DNA of 64,000 nucleotides from Paulownia fortunei (Eukaryota; Streptophyta; Magnoliopsida; Lamiales; Paulowniaceae): NCBI GenBank assembly GCA_019321725.1, contig CM033109.1:24253548-24317547 (forward strand), written 5' to 3'. Below, piece after piece: positions 1 through 16,050 of this stretch. The notes under the pieces were generated by a model, which worked only from the letters and a program-made list of their open reading frames with translations, was not told where the DNA came from and did no database searches. Within the stretch, counting starts at the first letter, position 1, and the number at the start of each line of letters is the position of its first letter. Made by a program: the position numbers and the translations under genes.

Positions 1-240
1 AACCTTCTATCTCACAGTAAATATAATGTCATAGTGTTAGATGCTATTGAGTATCTTAGTGAGAGTTTTTATTCTAGTTGCTTGTCTCGTGGTATGTATA
101 TGGTTTGTTTAATTTCTTCACCCTCAGTTTGCTGTGACCATCTTAATCCTGTTTTGCAAGGGAAATGAGTTGCTTTTTCTTGCATTGCTTGTCTCTTCGT
201 AAATTTTAATTCAAGCTTTCTAATTAAATGTCTATCACAG
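1..240 (+). other. Intron of the ubiquitin-specific protease gene (partial)
   Basis: This T-rich stretch has no coding frame that joins the next exon. It ends in a good acceptor (tctatcacag) at position 240, immediately before coding sequence. It is read as the 3' part of an intron of the UBP gene whose earlier exons lie left of the window. Confidence 0.7.
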
Positions 241-2431
<2,191 letters not shown>

Positions 2432-4803
2432 CTTGAGATGACTGTAAGTGACTATTGGACCGCGGTTAATTAATGTTTTTATTGGTCAGTGATATGGTAC
2501 CATTCTTTTGTCTTGATTATCATATAGTTGTAGGTAGCCTTTCAAGATTTGGGAAATGAAAGCCCTTTAGTATAGGATGATGATAATGCAGAGGACATAT
2601 CATCATAACATAGTGAAAACCGAGGTGGAAGAGGTTCACATAATGGAATAACTAGTAGATCTTTTGTAGTGGAACCAGTCTTTTGTGTAGAATGATAGAA
2701 GCTAAAACAAGCGGTGTGTGTAACCATTGAAATTCTTGTAACCTGTACGATGCGAAATTATATTAATCAAATTGTTCGACTTTTGGTTGTTATTGACTTA
2801 ACACTAGTGTGACAGGCTATTCTCTGTGCTGGTGCTCAATTTCTGTGCGCATTGTGTTCCTGGCTTTACTTTCTTGTTTTACAGATTATGCTCTTCTTGT
2901 TCAAATGCTTGTGGCATTTTCTGTTGATGATTTGTTATACAGCATGTGTGTGTGTTTGTATGTATGTATGTGTTTGTGTGTGTATGTGTGAGTGCTGTGT
3001 GTGTGCTTGACAGCACTCACACAATTGAACAAGCATGATGATCTTCTTGCCTACTGCAGTGGTCTGTTGAGTTTCATTACAATTTTTTTTTTTTTCTGAA
3101 AGGCTGTTTATTGATTTTGGCCCAAAAAAGGGAAACATTGGTTGAAATACTCATAATTGTCTTCCAAGTTGGTGGACCATAGTGATTTTACCCTACATGT
3201 AATGAATCATTTTGAATTATTGAAATAGCCCATGCAAAATGACAGGACCACTTTTATGAGGTTTATATCCCTTTTATTTTCCATGACTACTTTGAGTCTC
3301 TACCAGTCAAAGTTTTCTGATAAACATTCTCCTTTCTGGTTGTTTTTTGGGTAGTTTGCCTTCTAAAAATGACACTATGATTTAATATAATACTATTATG
3401 TTTAAATCTTCTTGTTCTGCTTTTGCATTTTCATATTCAAATACGTTTATGTTTGGACCTTGAATTTTGACGGGCGGAAAGAGAAAAGAAAAAAAAAAGT
3501 ATTATAAAATAAAATACAAATGTATTATCATTTGAAGCGAGAAAAATAGTTTCTTAATGTTCAATTCCAAGGATGAAACATGATGTTAATGTTTTGAATT
3601 TAATCTAATTATTTGGGACTCAACAACCTAAAATGCTCAATCCATCCTCCTTATACAAAATTATAACTCTTTCTTTCATGTGTAATTTTTATAAAGTCTA
3701 GACGAGACAATCACACCACGAATGATGGATTTTATGTGAGATTTATTATTGTAATTATTCTAAGAATTATTACGGTAATATTTTATTTTATCCCCAATAA
3801 CTTGTAGAGTGCACAAGTACTTCATTTTATAAAAAAATAAAATACTTGTCCGTATCTATATACCCATCATTTATATACCTAATATATTGTTCATTGATTA
3901 TAACATATTATAGATCGGATATATATATATATAAGCAAATGTAAGTATGAATTCATCTTCCTAATTACATAATTAATGCACTTTACATTTCATGGTATGC
4001 CATTTTGTTGGCACGTGCTTTAACTATTTTTACTCAATTACAAATCAATTATTTTTCAGTTGTTTTAAGTATGAGTGGTTTATTATAGTTAAATTACCTA
4101 GCTTACCAAAACACTTTAACCATTTAAAGTCGTGTATATTATTAGTAATAAAAAATGGCATTAGTGGGAAATAATTTCTAGAATTAGACTTCAACTTAAG
4201 ATCTTATAGCTTTAAAGCTTCAACCAAATTATTTGAGTTGAGGGTCAACCTCATTTGACAATTCATAAAATATTAAGGAAACCTGTTTGACCTTTGGATT
4301 CTTCCTTCCCCCCTTGGACCTAAAAAGAAAAAAAAAAAATCAAATTAAGTTCCTATATTATTTGCATTAGTCACATTTTTTACCTTTATATTCTTCAGTT
4401 TCCTCTTTTGATAGAAAAAAGTTTTAATGTGTAAAGAGTTTGAATGAATTTTAATCAAATTGAACATAAATAAAAATATTCAAATTTTAATCAAATTGAA
4501 CATAAATGAATTTTAATATTTTTACACATATTTTAGTTGAATTTTAAATTTTATCTAACCAAAAAAAAATATTCAAATTTGATTTTTAACCTTAATTCAT
4601 TTTTCAATCCCATAAAATGCCAACATTTATCTCCCCTTAAGGGCTTTTCTTCATTCTTTCTAAGGATAATATAGATATGATGAGTAATAGTCATATACTT
4701 TTTTTTTTAATGGAATGCTAATTGCATAATTTTGCACAGGACAAATCTAGGTTACAACCGATGGGGTTAATTGATCTCATTGGTTGTGAATAAAAAAAAT
4801 AAA

Positions 4804-4806
<3 letters not shown>

Positions 4807-4855
<49 letters not shown>

Positions 4856-4919
4856 CATACATACATATATATATATATACATATATACATACATATATAT
4901 ATATATATGTATGTATATA
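4807..4919. repeat. (TA)n/(CATA)n microsatellite
   Basis: About 110 bases of TA dinucleotides change into tatatac/catacata repeats. The overlapping frames here (strings of Ile and Tyr) are products of the repeat, not genes. Confidence 0.95.
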
Positions 4920-5373
4920 CCTTTCATTTGTTTTAGTAGTGGAATTTACAATTAAGCCCTTGAAATTTACAAGGAAAAAAAATGAAGATTACAGGTGTCA
5001 AAAATATGATTTAGATAGATAAACAATAAGTCAATTAATAAAATAAAGTTTAAGAGTGATAAAAATATTCAAAAAAATAAAAAATAATGGTAAAGTGACA
5101 AATTTTATTGCAACATCATCACCTACAAATCACTAATAAGAGGTTAACATAAAATTCTTTCACTTCATCAAAAATCCATGTTTCTATACATACCTATATC
5201 AAAACATCGATGTTTCTATAAATACGTAATTAATTACATAACTATATATATATATTACATACACGTATAGTAGAATCTTGTTGTGTTCTAAATTTTTTAA
5301 AAATTATCGTATCTCATAATTCTATCATATCGTATCTGTATCATTGTGTTTGTAGTCCTGCATCATATACATG

Positions 5374-5374
5374 G

Positions 5375-5414
<40 letters not shown>

Positions 5415-5450
5415 TATATATATATGTGTGTGTGTATATAAGTATATATG
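5374..5450. repeat. (TA)n/(TG)n microsatellite
   Basis: A TA run is interrupted once and followed by a short TG run and more TA. It is a simple compound dinucleotide repeat. Confidence 0.9.
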
Positions 5451-6702
5451 CAAAAACAAATTGTACGAGGGTGTCGTGACCTGGGTTGCCTCAGCTTTTT
5501 CTGGGTGGCGATGATGAAGGTGATGACAGAGTTTGCCTTGTGGGTGACATGACAGCTGATCATGTAAAGCTAAAGCAAAACCATCCCCCACCCCATCTTT
5601 TTGAGACGATTGACAAACCCACGATGCACCCCCCCCTCACCCCACCCCCCCACCACTAAATTCCAAGACCCCAACTACATGATTTGACGTTACAGATTCT
5701 ATGTTTAATTTTAACTTAATTTCAAGAAAGTTTCTTTATCAAAAAAGATGGTCGAAAAAGCCAAATAAAAGGAGTGTTCATCATCCATAGTTGTGGATGG
5801 CTGCACTTTGTTCATGCTAATTTTCGTTCTTTTTCCTATTCTTTAACAGTCTAGTTTTGCTATATAGATCAACATTTGGTTGGAAAACATATAAAGACGG
5901 AGGCACGAATTTTAATTTTGGAAGGTAAAATTAAATCTTCTTAAAATGGGCAAAGGCTCAAAGATAATTTTATTATTTGTAGGGATTGAAATATTAAATT
6001 TTAATAAAATATATATGTAAAATATAAGAATATACAGAACTGAGGGGCGGTTGCTCCTCCCAGCCCACCCCTCCCCTCCCTCCATCGTTGATGATATATA
6101 TATACAAGAAAATGATCATAATTTGATCACAGTTAAAGGGTGTCTAGATAATTAGTCTAAACCTTAGAAGATTTTCACCATGCAGATGATTTGAGGAATT
6201 ACTTACTTCAACTTGTTCCTTTTTGGTGAACTTCAATAGAATATCTAATTACCAATAAATCAAATTGAACCATCTCATATAACTAATTTATGTGCTAATT
6301 AAGGTGAAATATGTATCTTTACTAATTATTGATTCCAACAAAAAAAAAAAACAATCCTTAAAAAATGTTATTCCATTTTAGATTTGTTATGGATGGTTTG
6401 ATTACTATAAGTATTAAGGGAAGCAATTTTATTTAATTAATTAAATAATTATATGGAGTTTGTTGTTATTTCAGATTCAGCAATCCTTTAAAGGGTGAAT
6501 GTTTTGGTTGGAGGGAGTATCCCAAATTAAAGTGGCCTTCCTTTTAAGGAGAGGGGGTTTCATTTCATTTTATATATTGGAGGGTGCCATCAAAATTCGG
6601 TGGCTTTGGGGCCTCCTCAGTTTCTTGATTTTATAGATAACCTTTCCTCATCATTGAATGTGACTCATCAACACAATTGAACTGTATCCATCATCATCTA
6701 CG

Positions 6703-6722
6703 CCCCCCCCCCCCCCCCCCCC
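6703..6722. repeat. Homopolymer of 20 C
   Basis: Twenty uninterrupted cytosines are followed directly by an A-rich stretch. Runs this long are unusual in an AT-rich plant genome, and their length is rarely exact in an assembly. Confidence 0.95.
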
Positions 6723-6784
6723 AAAAAAAAATAAAAAAATAAAATAAAAATATATATATAGCACAAACACTTGTTATTACATGG

Positions 6785-6785
<1 letters not shown>

Positions 6786-6851
<66 letters not shown>
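6786..6851. repeat. (TA)n-(TG)n compound microsatellite
   Basis: About 35 bases of TA are followed without interruption by about 31 bases of TG, a typical compound dinucleotide repeat. Confidence 0.95.
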
Positions 6852-9725
6852 GGTCACGTCCCAGGAATATAAGGCAAAGGTTTGATGTATGCTAGGAACA
6901 TGTATATTTTATGGGCCTGGTGGTCCTCCCTCCTACCATTTAAATGGACCATTATGTGTTTATGTACATGAGATGGCATTCACACTACCAAAAAAATATA
7001 AAAAAAAAACAACATTACTAATAAAAAAAGTAATATGAAAAACTATCCCTAACCATAAATACTAGTAATTCTTATTTATCACTAATTATACATATTAAAT
7101 ATTTTTTTTTTACTTTACCACAATAACTTCATAATGACAAGAACCCATTCAGATAATCTACTGCAATTAATATTATATCTTCTATTACAATATTATCAAT
7201 ACATGCCAAATATATATTACAATAAAATAACGAAAATTTTTATATTATCATTTAATATTTATTTTATTTTTTTTATATATAGATAGAGAATCATTGGCAT
7301 ACATTAATATTACAATTTAGACAGCATATTTGTGTCATTGTGTGTGTGATTGCGATTGTCGGAATTAAGTTAAAATAACTTGATTTGAGCTTCAAGTCAT
7401 TCAGTCGGGTAGGTGTCACACATAGTTGAGGGTAAAAATGTTAAATTTGGTGGGCTGTATACTCTTTTTATGCGGGGAAAATTTTAATTAATTCAAAATG
7501 CATAAAAGTGAAATATGTAGATAAAATTGAAAATTGCATGTTTTTACATTTATGTTTCTACCTACAAAACTCTGTTTTGTTAAAAAATTTGTATTCTTTG
7601 TTTAAATTTTTTAATGTTATATACAAATTAGCCACTACAATAAAAGATTAAAATAGACGTGGGAGGGTCGATATAAATATTTTATAATCCCCAAAATTCA
7701 GACTAAACTGAAAAAATAAAAATAAAAATTGAAGAGAATAAAACTGGTGCTAATTGGATTTTTCTTTCTTTGATTGATGTATAAGTTTTAGGCTTGGTGT
7801 TATTGTAGTATTTTGGAGAAATTATTTTGGATAGTGGAATTAGGGAATACGTTGAGAATGATAATGTGGTTGGATATTTTATTGAAAAAAAATTATATGA
7901 TATATTATGGAAGATATTTTCAATGATAAATAATTTGTCAATACTGTTTTATTATAGTTAGTGAGGTATAGTACGATCTATAATTATTTATTAGAAATAA
8001 TAATTAATAACTATTTTGAGGGAATAAAAATATATTTTCCAAAAACGTTATAGATTATTTTCAATACAATTTCTTTCAAATTCATTAAAATTTCAAGGAC
8101 CGATTTTTGAATTCGTGTTATAGTAGAATATTAAGGGGACGTTCTCAAATTTTACACATGTGATCCACATTCCTTCTATTTCTGCAAGCAAAGCTCTTCG
8201 CATCACAATATCTAATGTGTCGGCTTGGCCTTTTATAAGTGGAGATAGAATAAAATACCAAACACGTTTTCTAACTATCTTAGAAAAATAAAAAATATAT
8301 TTCCCCAAAACATTAATCGCACATTTTCTATTTTAAGAGAAGAAAATTATTTTTTTCAAAATAACACCAAGCCTTTATATTTTTAGCATATGCTTCCGAT
8401 AAGTATCAACAATGTGATGGTTAAATTTTGTCTCCTTCCACGGTAAAATTAATTCTAACAAGAACGTATAATTGCTGACATATTTTCTGCTTCCTTTTGA
8501 ATTATTTGCCTACGACACTTGGAATAATTAAAAATCTCTGTCAAGTTATTTTTTTGAACTAACATCTCATTAGAAGAAGTCCTCAAAACATTTAGTACAA
8601 ATAAAAGACAATATCAAGAAATTCAAAGTCAATTAAAAAATATTGCAATCCTTTTGTACGAAGCTTAAAGCTGGTGATAAGCCATGCATATGAAAATGTG
8701 AAGAAAAAATGAATATATTTGTAAATAAAATGTATATATATAGGAACGGATAATTTAGGGGAGTGATATTGTTTTTTTCTTAAAAATAATGGACAAATAG
8801 ATATTTTCAAAAAAATTTGTTATTTTAGGAGGATAAAATTTTAAATTTTAATAATTTTATACATAAAAATTTTCTTTGTATAGACTTATGGGAGTGGCCG
8901 CTCTTGCCAGCCCCTCTTAGGGGTTTCGTCTTGATATATATATATATATATATAGCCTCCACTCCTCCATTGGTAAAGTACCCTCCAAATTATACAAACA
9001 CTTATACCATTTGCATCACAATAGAACTTAACCAATAGGTCTATTCTTGATTTAGCTAATATAATTTTACATTTATCAAATAATTAATTGAAATTTTAGA
9101 ATTGTAAGTAAAAATACTTCAGTTTATATATGAAGAAATTTCTATCAATTGTTTCATTAGACCAACTTTACAGATCTAAACACACTATATGTAATAGCAA
9201 AAAACCATGATCTTGCAAATATTATTCAGTTCATTATACAGTGAATACTAATAAATCTGCTATGAGCATGTATTATATATATATATATATATATAACACA
9301 AATGAACATAGTGGCTTCAAGAATTCAAATCCCTCAATTGAAAATAATCAGAAACAACAACAACGATAATTACGATGATGCTTAGACATAATTATAATCC
9401 TGTTTTGGCCTCAAATCTCGGAAATTATTTACTGAGAATAAACTAAAATTATTGTTCAGGGAAAATAAAATGCATGTTTGCAAACCCTAGAGTTGAAAAT
9501 ATGCGGCATCCAGTCCCTCATATTTTAGTTATTTATGAAAATTATCAATTGATGATCAAACTATTTCATTCCTTTAATAAGGCAACAAAAGTACCATAAA
9601 TTTTGTAAAAATAATTTTTATAATTTCAAAATAAGAGGGATCAAAAGGCCACAAACTTCATACTTTTTGGGATGGAAAAATGCAAAATATTTTTTTCAAC
9701 CCTTATTTTGTAAAAATTAATCTTA

Positions 9726-12700
9726 CTAGAAACCAAGAGAATTCTGAGTCCCTTCTCCTGCAACTGGATGGTCCATCTTTGCTTGTTTGTTGCCCTCCAG
9801 CTTTAGTCCAAAATGGATGTGAGGAAAATGTGCCCACTGCATCAGTAAGAACAAAAACAAATACAAATCTTGATCACTTATGTGGTGCTCATACTTCTGT
9901 AATAGTACATATAGGTCCCTATCTTGTTTTATTTTTTGTTATGGACAGGTCGAAAATCTAACGTTAATAGCTAGCTTTATTTATTTATTTTCTTTGTTTT
10001 ATATGTTGTCGTATTTGTGTTTATCCTGAAATCATGTAAAATTCTGTGACGAGTATTGGTCAATAATTTCATGTACAAAATTTTAACTTATCCATTAAAA
10101 ACGCAGAAAAGAAAGGATTTTTAGAAACTAAATAATATTGTGATATGATATGTACAATAATCACAATATTGGACAAGATTTCAGATCATTTTGAAATAGT
10201 AGTGAAGGTGTTAATATGTGGAAATTAAAATGTAAATCATGATTTAAGTAATTTAAGTGAAAGGGTAAAAAGAATTAAAGAAATATTACTGATTAATTAC
10301 TTATGTCTTACTCCCATATTGTAAAAAGTTTGCAAATTATTGGTTTTTCCTATTTACATTATGCATGGTCTGTATATATAACATCCAATCATGATATAGT
10401 GTCTAAATTTTGTGATTAGTGAAGATTTCGTTTGCCTTTTATCTTGATTAATAACTAAAATTTATCAAGATTATTTTTAATATCCATAAAGTGTTGGATC
10501 TAACTCTTTATTGAATCCAATATTCATATCAAGAATTATTAACAAACAAACATTTTCCTTTGGTTTGACTAAAATATTTGAAATGCTAGGTTAAATCTAT
10601 GAATTATGGGAAGCCAAAATAAACAATCCCTAGTCATAAGAATATATAAACTGCAAGGTTTATATAAACAATATTTTCCTTTGCTAGCCAATAAAGTCTT
10701 ACTATTAGGCCTCCTCTTGATGCATGAATGTTTTTACTTCATTTATTAGAACCAAAAAATTAATCATTTGCAAATTTAATTTCAGCATGAAGGGACAATG
10801 GTACTGTAGCCTGAGGTCTTTTTCCTTATAAATTAAGATAATATTATAAATCTTCAGAAAATTTAGTAGTTAATTAACCAAATTAAATCTAATATAATAC
10901 TTTAGTACTGTTACATAAAGGAGGCTTGATTTCTTGAGCTTGCTCTTGAAATGTTTTGATAAAACCTGCATCAGCAAGCCCTTTGTTTTTTAAATCCTGA
11001 AATTAATTTTTAGCAATTTCACACTAATAAAAAAATTTCACTAGTTTGCCCAAATTAACTAAAGATACACTATGTACAATTATAGAATATTGTCAATTTT
11101 TTTTTTCTCTCTTTTATATTTTATATTTGGTTGAGTTACATTAAACTTAACATGCAAATATTCATTAATTAAGATCAATCTCACTTTTTAGCAGAAGTTC
11201 CTACAATATATCAAATTCTAGTTTTGTAAAAGTGCTTAGAACAAAGACCAAATTTGGTTGATAAGCCTAGAATTAAAAGCACCATCAAGAATATATAAAG
11301 TAGCTCATAAAAATAAAATTGGTATCCTTTATAGGCTTTGTAATTGCTACCCCAAAAAGGGTAGTAATTGGATTTAAGATTTAGTACTAGTCATTACCAA
11401 ACATTATTATATATATTTTCATATGACTTACGTTCTTTGCAGCTGTGCTAAAAGCTTCCCGGTGGCTAATTTCAGGATTGCTTGCTTTTATCCTCTGAAT
11501 CTCCTCTCTGTAAATACGAAACAATGTAATCATTTATTGAATTACATTTCTTCTTAAATTCTAGGTGAGATAGGCCTTTATTATTATTATTTTTATAATA
11601 TATATAAAAAGAGATTAAAAAAAGTCATAGTAAAGTAAGAACGAATATTCAAATATCAAAAGCATATTTGGGAGCGAAATATATAAATTTGGAAATTTTT
11701 TGAAAATATTTTCTACTGCAAATATCGAAATGCAATTTTATTTCATCATGGCTGGGTAACTAAACGAAACTATATTTTTTATAATCAGCTTGACAAGTAA
11801 TTTGCAATTGACATAACATATTATTTTTATTTACATAATTGATGAAGTGTTTGATGTCTGAAAATTGAAAATCTTGGAATTTCTTTTATTCTGCCTTAAC
11901 AAAAAGCTACTACTTACTTTATGAAACGATTATATGCTGATGGAACACGTTGTCTTTTCTCCGGAGCTGTAAAATCACAATTTTAAGAATGATTATGAGA
12001 TAATTAATGAAATAAATAAGGAAATGATAAAAAAAAATCAAAACATCTAAAACATATATATGAAGTTACATCGTTTGAAATTAAAAAAAAAATACTTTTT
12101 CAAAATATTTTTTCAATTCCTTCAAGCACATATGCATCATCTTAGCAATCCCCATAAATGAAATGTAACAAGATATGTCATTCATTGGGTGGGGTAGGGT
12201 GGGGTGGGTGGTGGTGTTAATATCTTATGAATAAAGAGGTGTTGCCTAATATATAAAAGTACTAGGCCTATGTTTGAGGCTGGTAGAGTTTGCAGATGAG
12301 TTGTATAGAAATGTAATGTCACAATCATAACAGGTCACAAATCAAGCAAATATGTCAGGTGCTCTTTTTTAGCTCGTTTTTGATACATAGCATTCATCAA
12401 ATTTACTTTAAGACAAAGTGCCCTTAAAGATAAGGTGTGGTAATTGTGTACTACACCACCACTTTGAAATCAAAAAACTATGTAGTCCAAGTAAAAAGTG
12501 AGAAGAACTATTTCTCTTTTTCAACAGATCCTAATTAATGAAAGCTATTGTCCATGTTGTTGTGATCAAAATATCAGATAAGATGTCAAGATTAGGTGAT
12601 TTTTGGAAATTTTAATGCATGTAATAAGTTGGAATGCACTTTGAAAAACATCGAAAAACTTTGATACAAACACTAAAAATTTGTATTGAGAGAGACAGAC

Positions 12701-15507
12701 ATGTAAACATAGAGAACTTACGGCGTATTGGAGCCATCTTAGGTTGTTCATGATCAGCCTGTAGTGGACCAAATCTATTGCACTTTGAAGATGAGCCAAT
12801 GTCTTTAATAGCAGCTTCGGCCACCACGGATTGTTGTTGTTTCTGGAGCTTCATTCATGCAAATAAATTAATGTTATAACATGAAGCTACAATTAGGCGA
12901 TATACCAAGGTAATTTATTTAACACAGATAGAGATTACACAGTTTCACAATAGGACCCTTCTGGAGATCTAGAGGGAAACTTTAGAAAAAAAAAAAAAAC
13001 AACTAAAAACTTGTGCTGAACAAAAAGTAAAAACTGAATCCCCAAGAAGAACATGAGTATCAAGAAGCAAAGACAGAACTAAGGAAGTAAAACAGAAGCC
13101 ACATTTATTATATCTAGTTCTCTTCTTTTCAGCTACAATTGACATTTCTTTTTACACACACAAAGAAGGGCACAATATATACATATATAATTTTTGGGGT
13201 GGTGCAAATATATACCTGGAAATCTTGAAGGTGAACAGACTGAAGCAAAGCTCCCATATTGACTGACAGCAAATTTGCGCAATGCCCACATCTGACAGTC
13301 ACAATGGTGAACGTGCTGCCGCATGGAACACTAACCTGCCCCATATAAACATGCATTTGATTTGTCAGATTCCAATGGAAACAGGAATAGCAAGATTTCA
13401 ATCTTAATGAGCGAAACCCTAGACAGTAAAACCCTTCTTCATTCTTGAATGGGATTACTACAAGGAAGAAAAAATGTAAAGGGAGAATGGCAAGGAATGG
13501 AGAAAAAGCCTCTTTAAAGTGAAAAAAAATCAAATTATGGTCAGTTGAAAAAAATGCCCTTCTTTCCATATCAAGAAGACTATGATGAAAATCAATTACA
13601 ATGGAAGATAAATAAAAATAAGCTCATGCTCTATCTTTTCTTCTCTTTTTTTTTTCTTCAAAATGATTGAGAGAAAGGGTTGGAAGAAGAAGAGCAGGAG
13701 GAGGAAAAATTCTTGATATATCTCCCAAAAAAATACGCATATTTTTTTTGCTGAATTTGCATATATATATTTGGATGAAGAAGTTAGTTAGTGTAGCTTT
13801 CAAAATATAAAAATTGAGGCCAATTCTTGGATATATGGCTGCAATTGCAAAGCATCACAGCCCTCACATGGGCAATAACCAGAAGGGACTTCCCCTTGTG
13901 TTAAAAGAAGTCCTCTAATCTCTCTTTCCTTTCAGTGCTTCTGACTTTTCTGCTGGTCTGACACCATCACTGATCTTTGTGTGTGTGTGTGTTAGAGAGA
14001 TAGATAGAGATATGTATATATATATAGAGAGAGAGAGAGAGGAGAAAACGACGTGACTGGAACGGAATTCATCAAAAGACCATAACGAAGAAGGCATCAT
14101 CAATTGGATCATATATACACTGTTGCTAGCTACTTTATTACAGACTGTAAAATGGAGCCATTGTTACTTCCAATCACAAAATTGTAATGTACTTCCAAAA
14201 AAATTTAACACTGTATGTTTTGTACTGAAATTGTTAATAAAAAAAAAAAAGATCAATCTTGTAAAAATACTTGAAGAAAAAACAGTGGTTTGTGAAAAAA
14301 GAAAAAGGAAAAGGAAGCACTTTCTGTGCCATGATTTTCTTTTGGCAGCTCTCCTGGGGGCTAAAGAAGCAGCATATCAACTAAGATCCCACATCATAAA
14401 AACCCAAAATAGTATCAGATAAAAGTTGAGGAAAATGGTGTCAACAGAAGCACCCATTTTCCACACACAGTGACACACACAGGTAGGTGTGTGTTGGTTT
14501 CAAACTTAGAATAGTACAGTATTTAGTGGGCTGCAGTACGAACAAGAAAATTTTCAGGAGGAATAGATGAGTAATAAATTGAGGGATTTAATGTAAATAA
14601 AGGACAAAACAGCATCAGAAATTGAATTGATCTTTGGACAAGTCATGGGTTAGTGTTCAAACATGGGGAAAAAAAGCTTATTAATCTGTCGAGTCACATG
14701 AACTCAGACAATTAGAAAGAACCCTAAAAACCCATAAGCTCATAGGGTTACAGAGTAAGTTAAAAGACATTAAGATTCATGCTGTTTTGGTAGATCACTA
14801 GGGTTCTCCATGATCAGTACCTAAAAAAGTAAATTTCTTTCCCTTCACAAAATGGGGTTTCTGAGATTTCAAATTCTTGACTCTAACAAGAATTCTCAAG
14901 GTTAAATAATTTAACTTCTTTTTTTCTTTTAAACCAAGTATTCAAAAAATTGAAAAAAAAAAAACATTTGGACAAAAAAGGGTTAATAATTTTCAACATA
15001 AAATATCAACTGGTGATAATTTCTGAGCTTCTTGTTGGTCCAAATGGAACCAACGCTTACTTTCTTTCTTGTCATCTAAATTCATCTGCCAGCTTCATGA
15101 CAGAAATTCATCAGTAAGAATCAACATAAAATATCATACTATATATAGATAAAGACAAGGACCAACAAATTCACTGAATCCACAATTCTTAACCTGCATT
15201 TTTCATTTCTATTGGTATCTTCTTCAGGAAAACTAACCTTTTTTCTTCATTGGGCAATTATATATTCAAAAATTCTAAAAAAATCTGTCCAAAAATTAGG
15301 GAAAAATTGGGTCCCTTTCTGATAACCTTATTGATTAAGCTGACAGACAGTAGCTCAAGACTTTCACTCACTAACTGAAATTTGATCCCTTGAGGAACTT
15401 GGTAACATGCAAAGTTAAATAATCGAAAGAATATATACCGCTAGAATGGTGTTGCAGAAGTTGCAGTGAACATAACAAACACGTTCGGAGGTCAATTCCA
15501 TTGACAT
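9726..15507 (-). CDS. YAB2: YABBY2-like transcription factor
   Basis: Plant-specific nuclear factor of the YABBY family, which specifies abaxial identity and blade growth in lateral organs. Six exons on the minus strand: 15439-15507, 13216-13335, 12722-12842, 11918-11966, 11432-11507 and 9726-9836. All splices are GT-AG and in frame, giving 181 residues, close to Arabidopsis YAB2 (184). Exons 1-2 encode the N-terminal zinc finger ([13 protein letters not shown], then [13 protein letters not shown]). Exons 4-6 encode the HMG-like YABBY domain ([49 protein letters not shown]). The start is the ATG giving [15 protein letters not shown], very like YAB2 and unlike FIL/YAB3. The start of exon 3 could also be 12848, adding two residues. 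Intron 1 is about 2.1 kb and intron 5 about 1.6 kb. Confidence 0.95.
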
Positions 15508-15703
15508 TTTCGCCGGATCGATCGCCGGAGATCAGTAGTCTTAAAAGAAAAAGAAAAGAATAAAAGGGCTCTAAGTAATTAAGCTGAATAGCACAAGAAA
15601 GAAAGCTAAAGCAGATCAAGAACTGAAGAATAAGCAAATTCAGCTTGAGCTTCAAGACAAGCTAGAAACAAGAAGGAAACAAAAAGGCAAAGAAAATAAA
15701 GAA

Positions 15704-15705
<2 letters not shown>

Positions 15706-15754
<49 letters not shown>

Positions 15755-15773
15755 ATATATGTATATATATATA
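15706..15773. repeat. (GA)n-(TA)n repeat in the YABBY2 leader/promoter
   Basis: About 45 bases of GA are followed by a TA run, starting 200 bases upstream of the YABBY2 start codon. On the gene's own strand this reads (CT)n. CT-rich tracts are common in plant 5' leaders, and GA/CT tracts are the known targets of BPC-type GAGA-binding proteins. A regulatory role here is inference only. Confidence 0.85.
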
Positions 15774-16030
15774 GAAAGATAGTATATTGATATAAATGTG
15801 TATGTATTTGTATAGTGCAGATAGCAAGAAATGAGCTTAGAAAACTCAATGAAATTAGAAGAGGGGATGGGACTGGTCTGGTCGGTATTGGGGCAGAGAG
15901 GGTGAGAGTGAGTGAAGTGGGAGTACGAATTTTAGTGGTATTTGTAATGGAGTTTGTGAAAAAGAAAAAGTTGGTTTTTATGAATGGAAAGATGTATTGT
16001 ACAATTTGAGATATACAGAGAGAGAGAGAT

Positions 16031-16050
16031 GGGGGGGGGGGGGGGGGGGG
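16031..16050. repeat. Homopolymer of 20 G
   Basis: Twenty uninterrupted guanines lie about 520 bases upstream of the YABBY2 start (poly-C on the gene's strand), directly after a short GA repeat. Confidence 0.95.

Larger units (their letters stand above)
2432..9725. other. Gene-poor AT-rich region between UBP and YABBY2
   Basis: The first few hundred bases should be the UBP 3' UTR. The rest is the intergenic space downstream of two convergent genes. I see no exon series, only short chance frames, homopolymers and dinucleotide repeats. A 24-bp direct repeat (ttttaatcaaattgaacata core) occurs at about 4449 and 4485. A patch of higher GC at about 5460-5590 has no recognisable product. Confidence 0.6.

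Noticed and set aside
4718..5022. Frames rich in Ile/Tyr on both strands
   Set aside because: They are translations of the TA microsatellite.
9680..9961. Plus-strand frame of 93 codons
   Set aside because: It is the antisense shadow of the final YABBY2 exon and adjoining intron.
10930..11000. A minus-strand open stretch after an AG ([12 protein letters not shown]) that looked like the last YABBY2 exon
   Set aside because: The conserved [11 protein letters not shown] exon was found at 9726-9836 with the right phase, so this stretch is inside intron 5.
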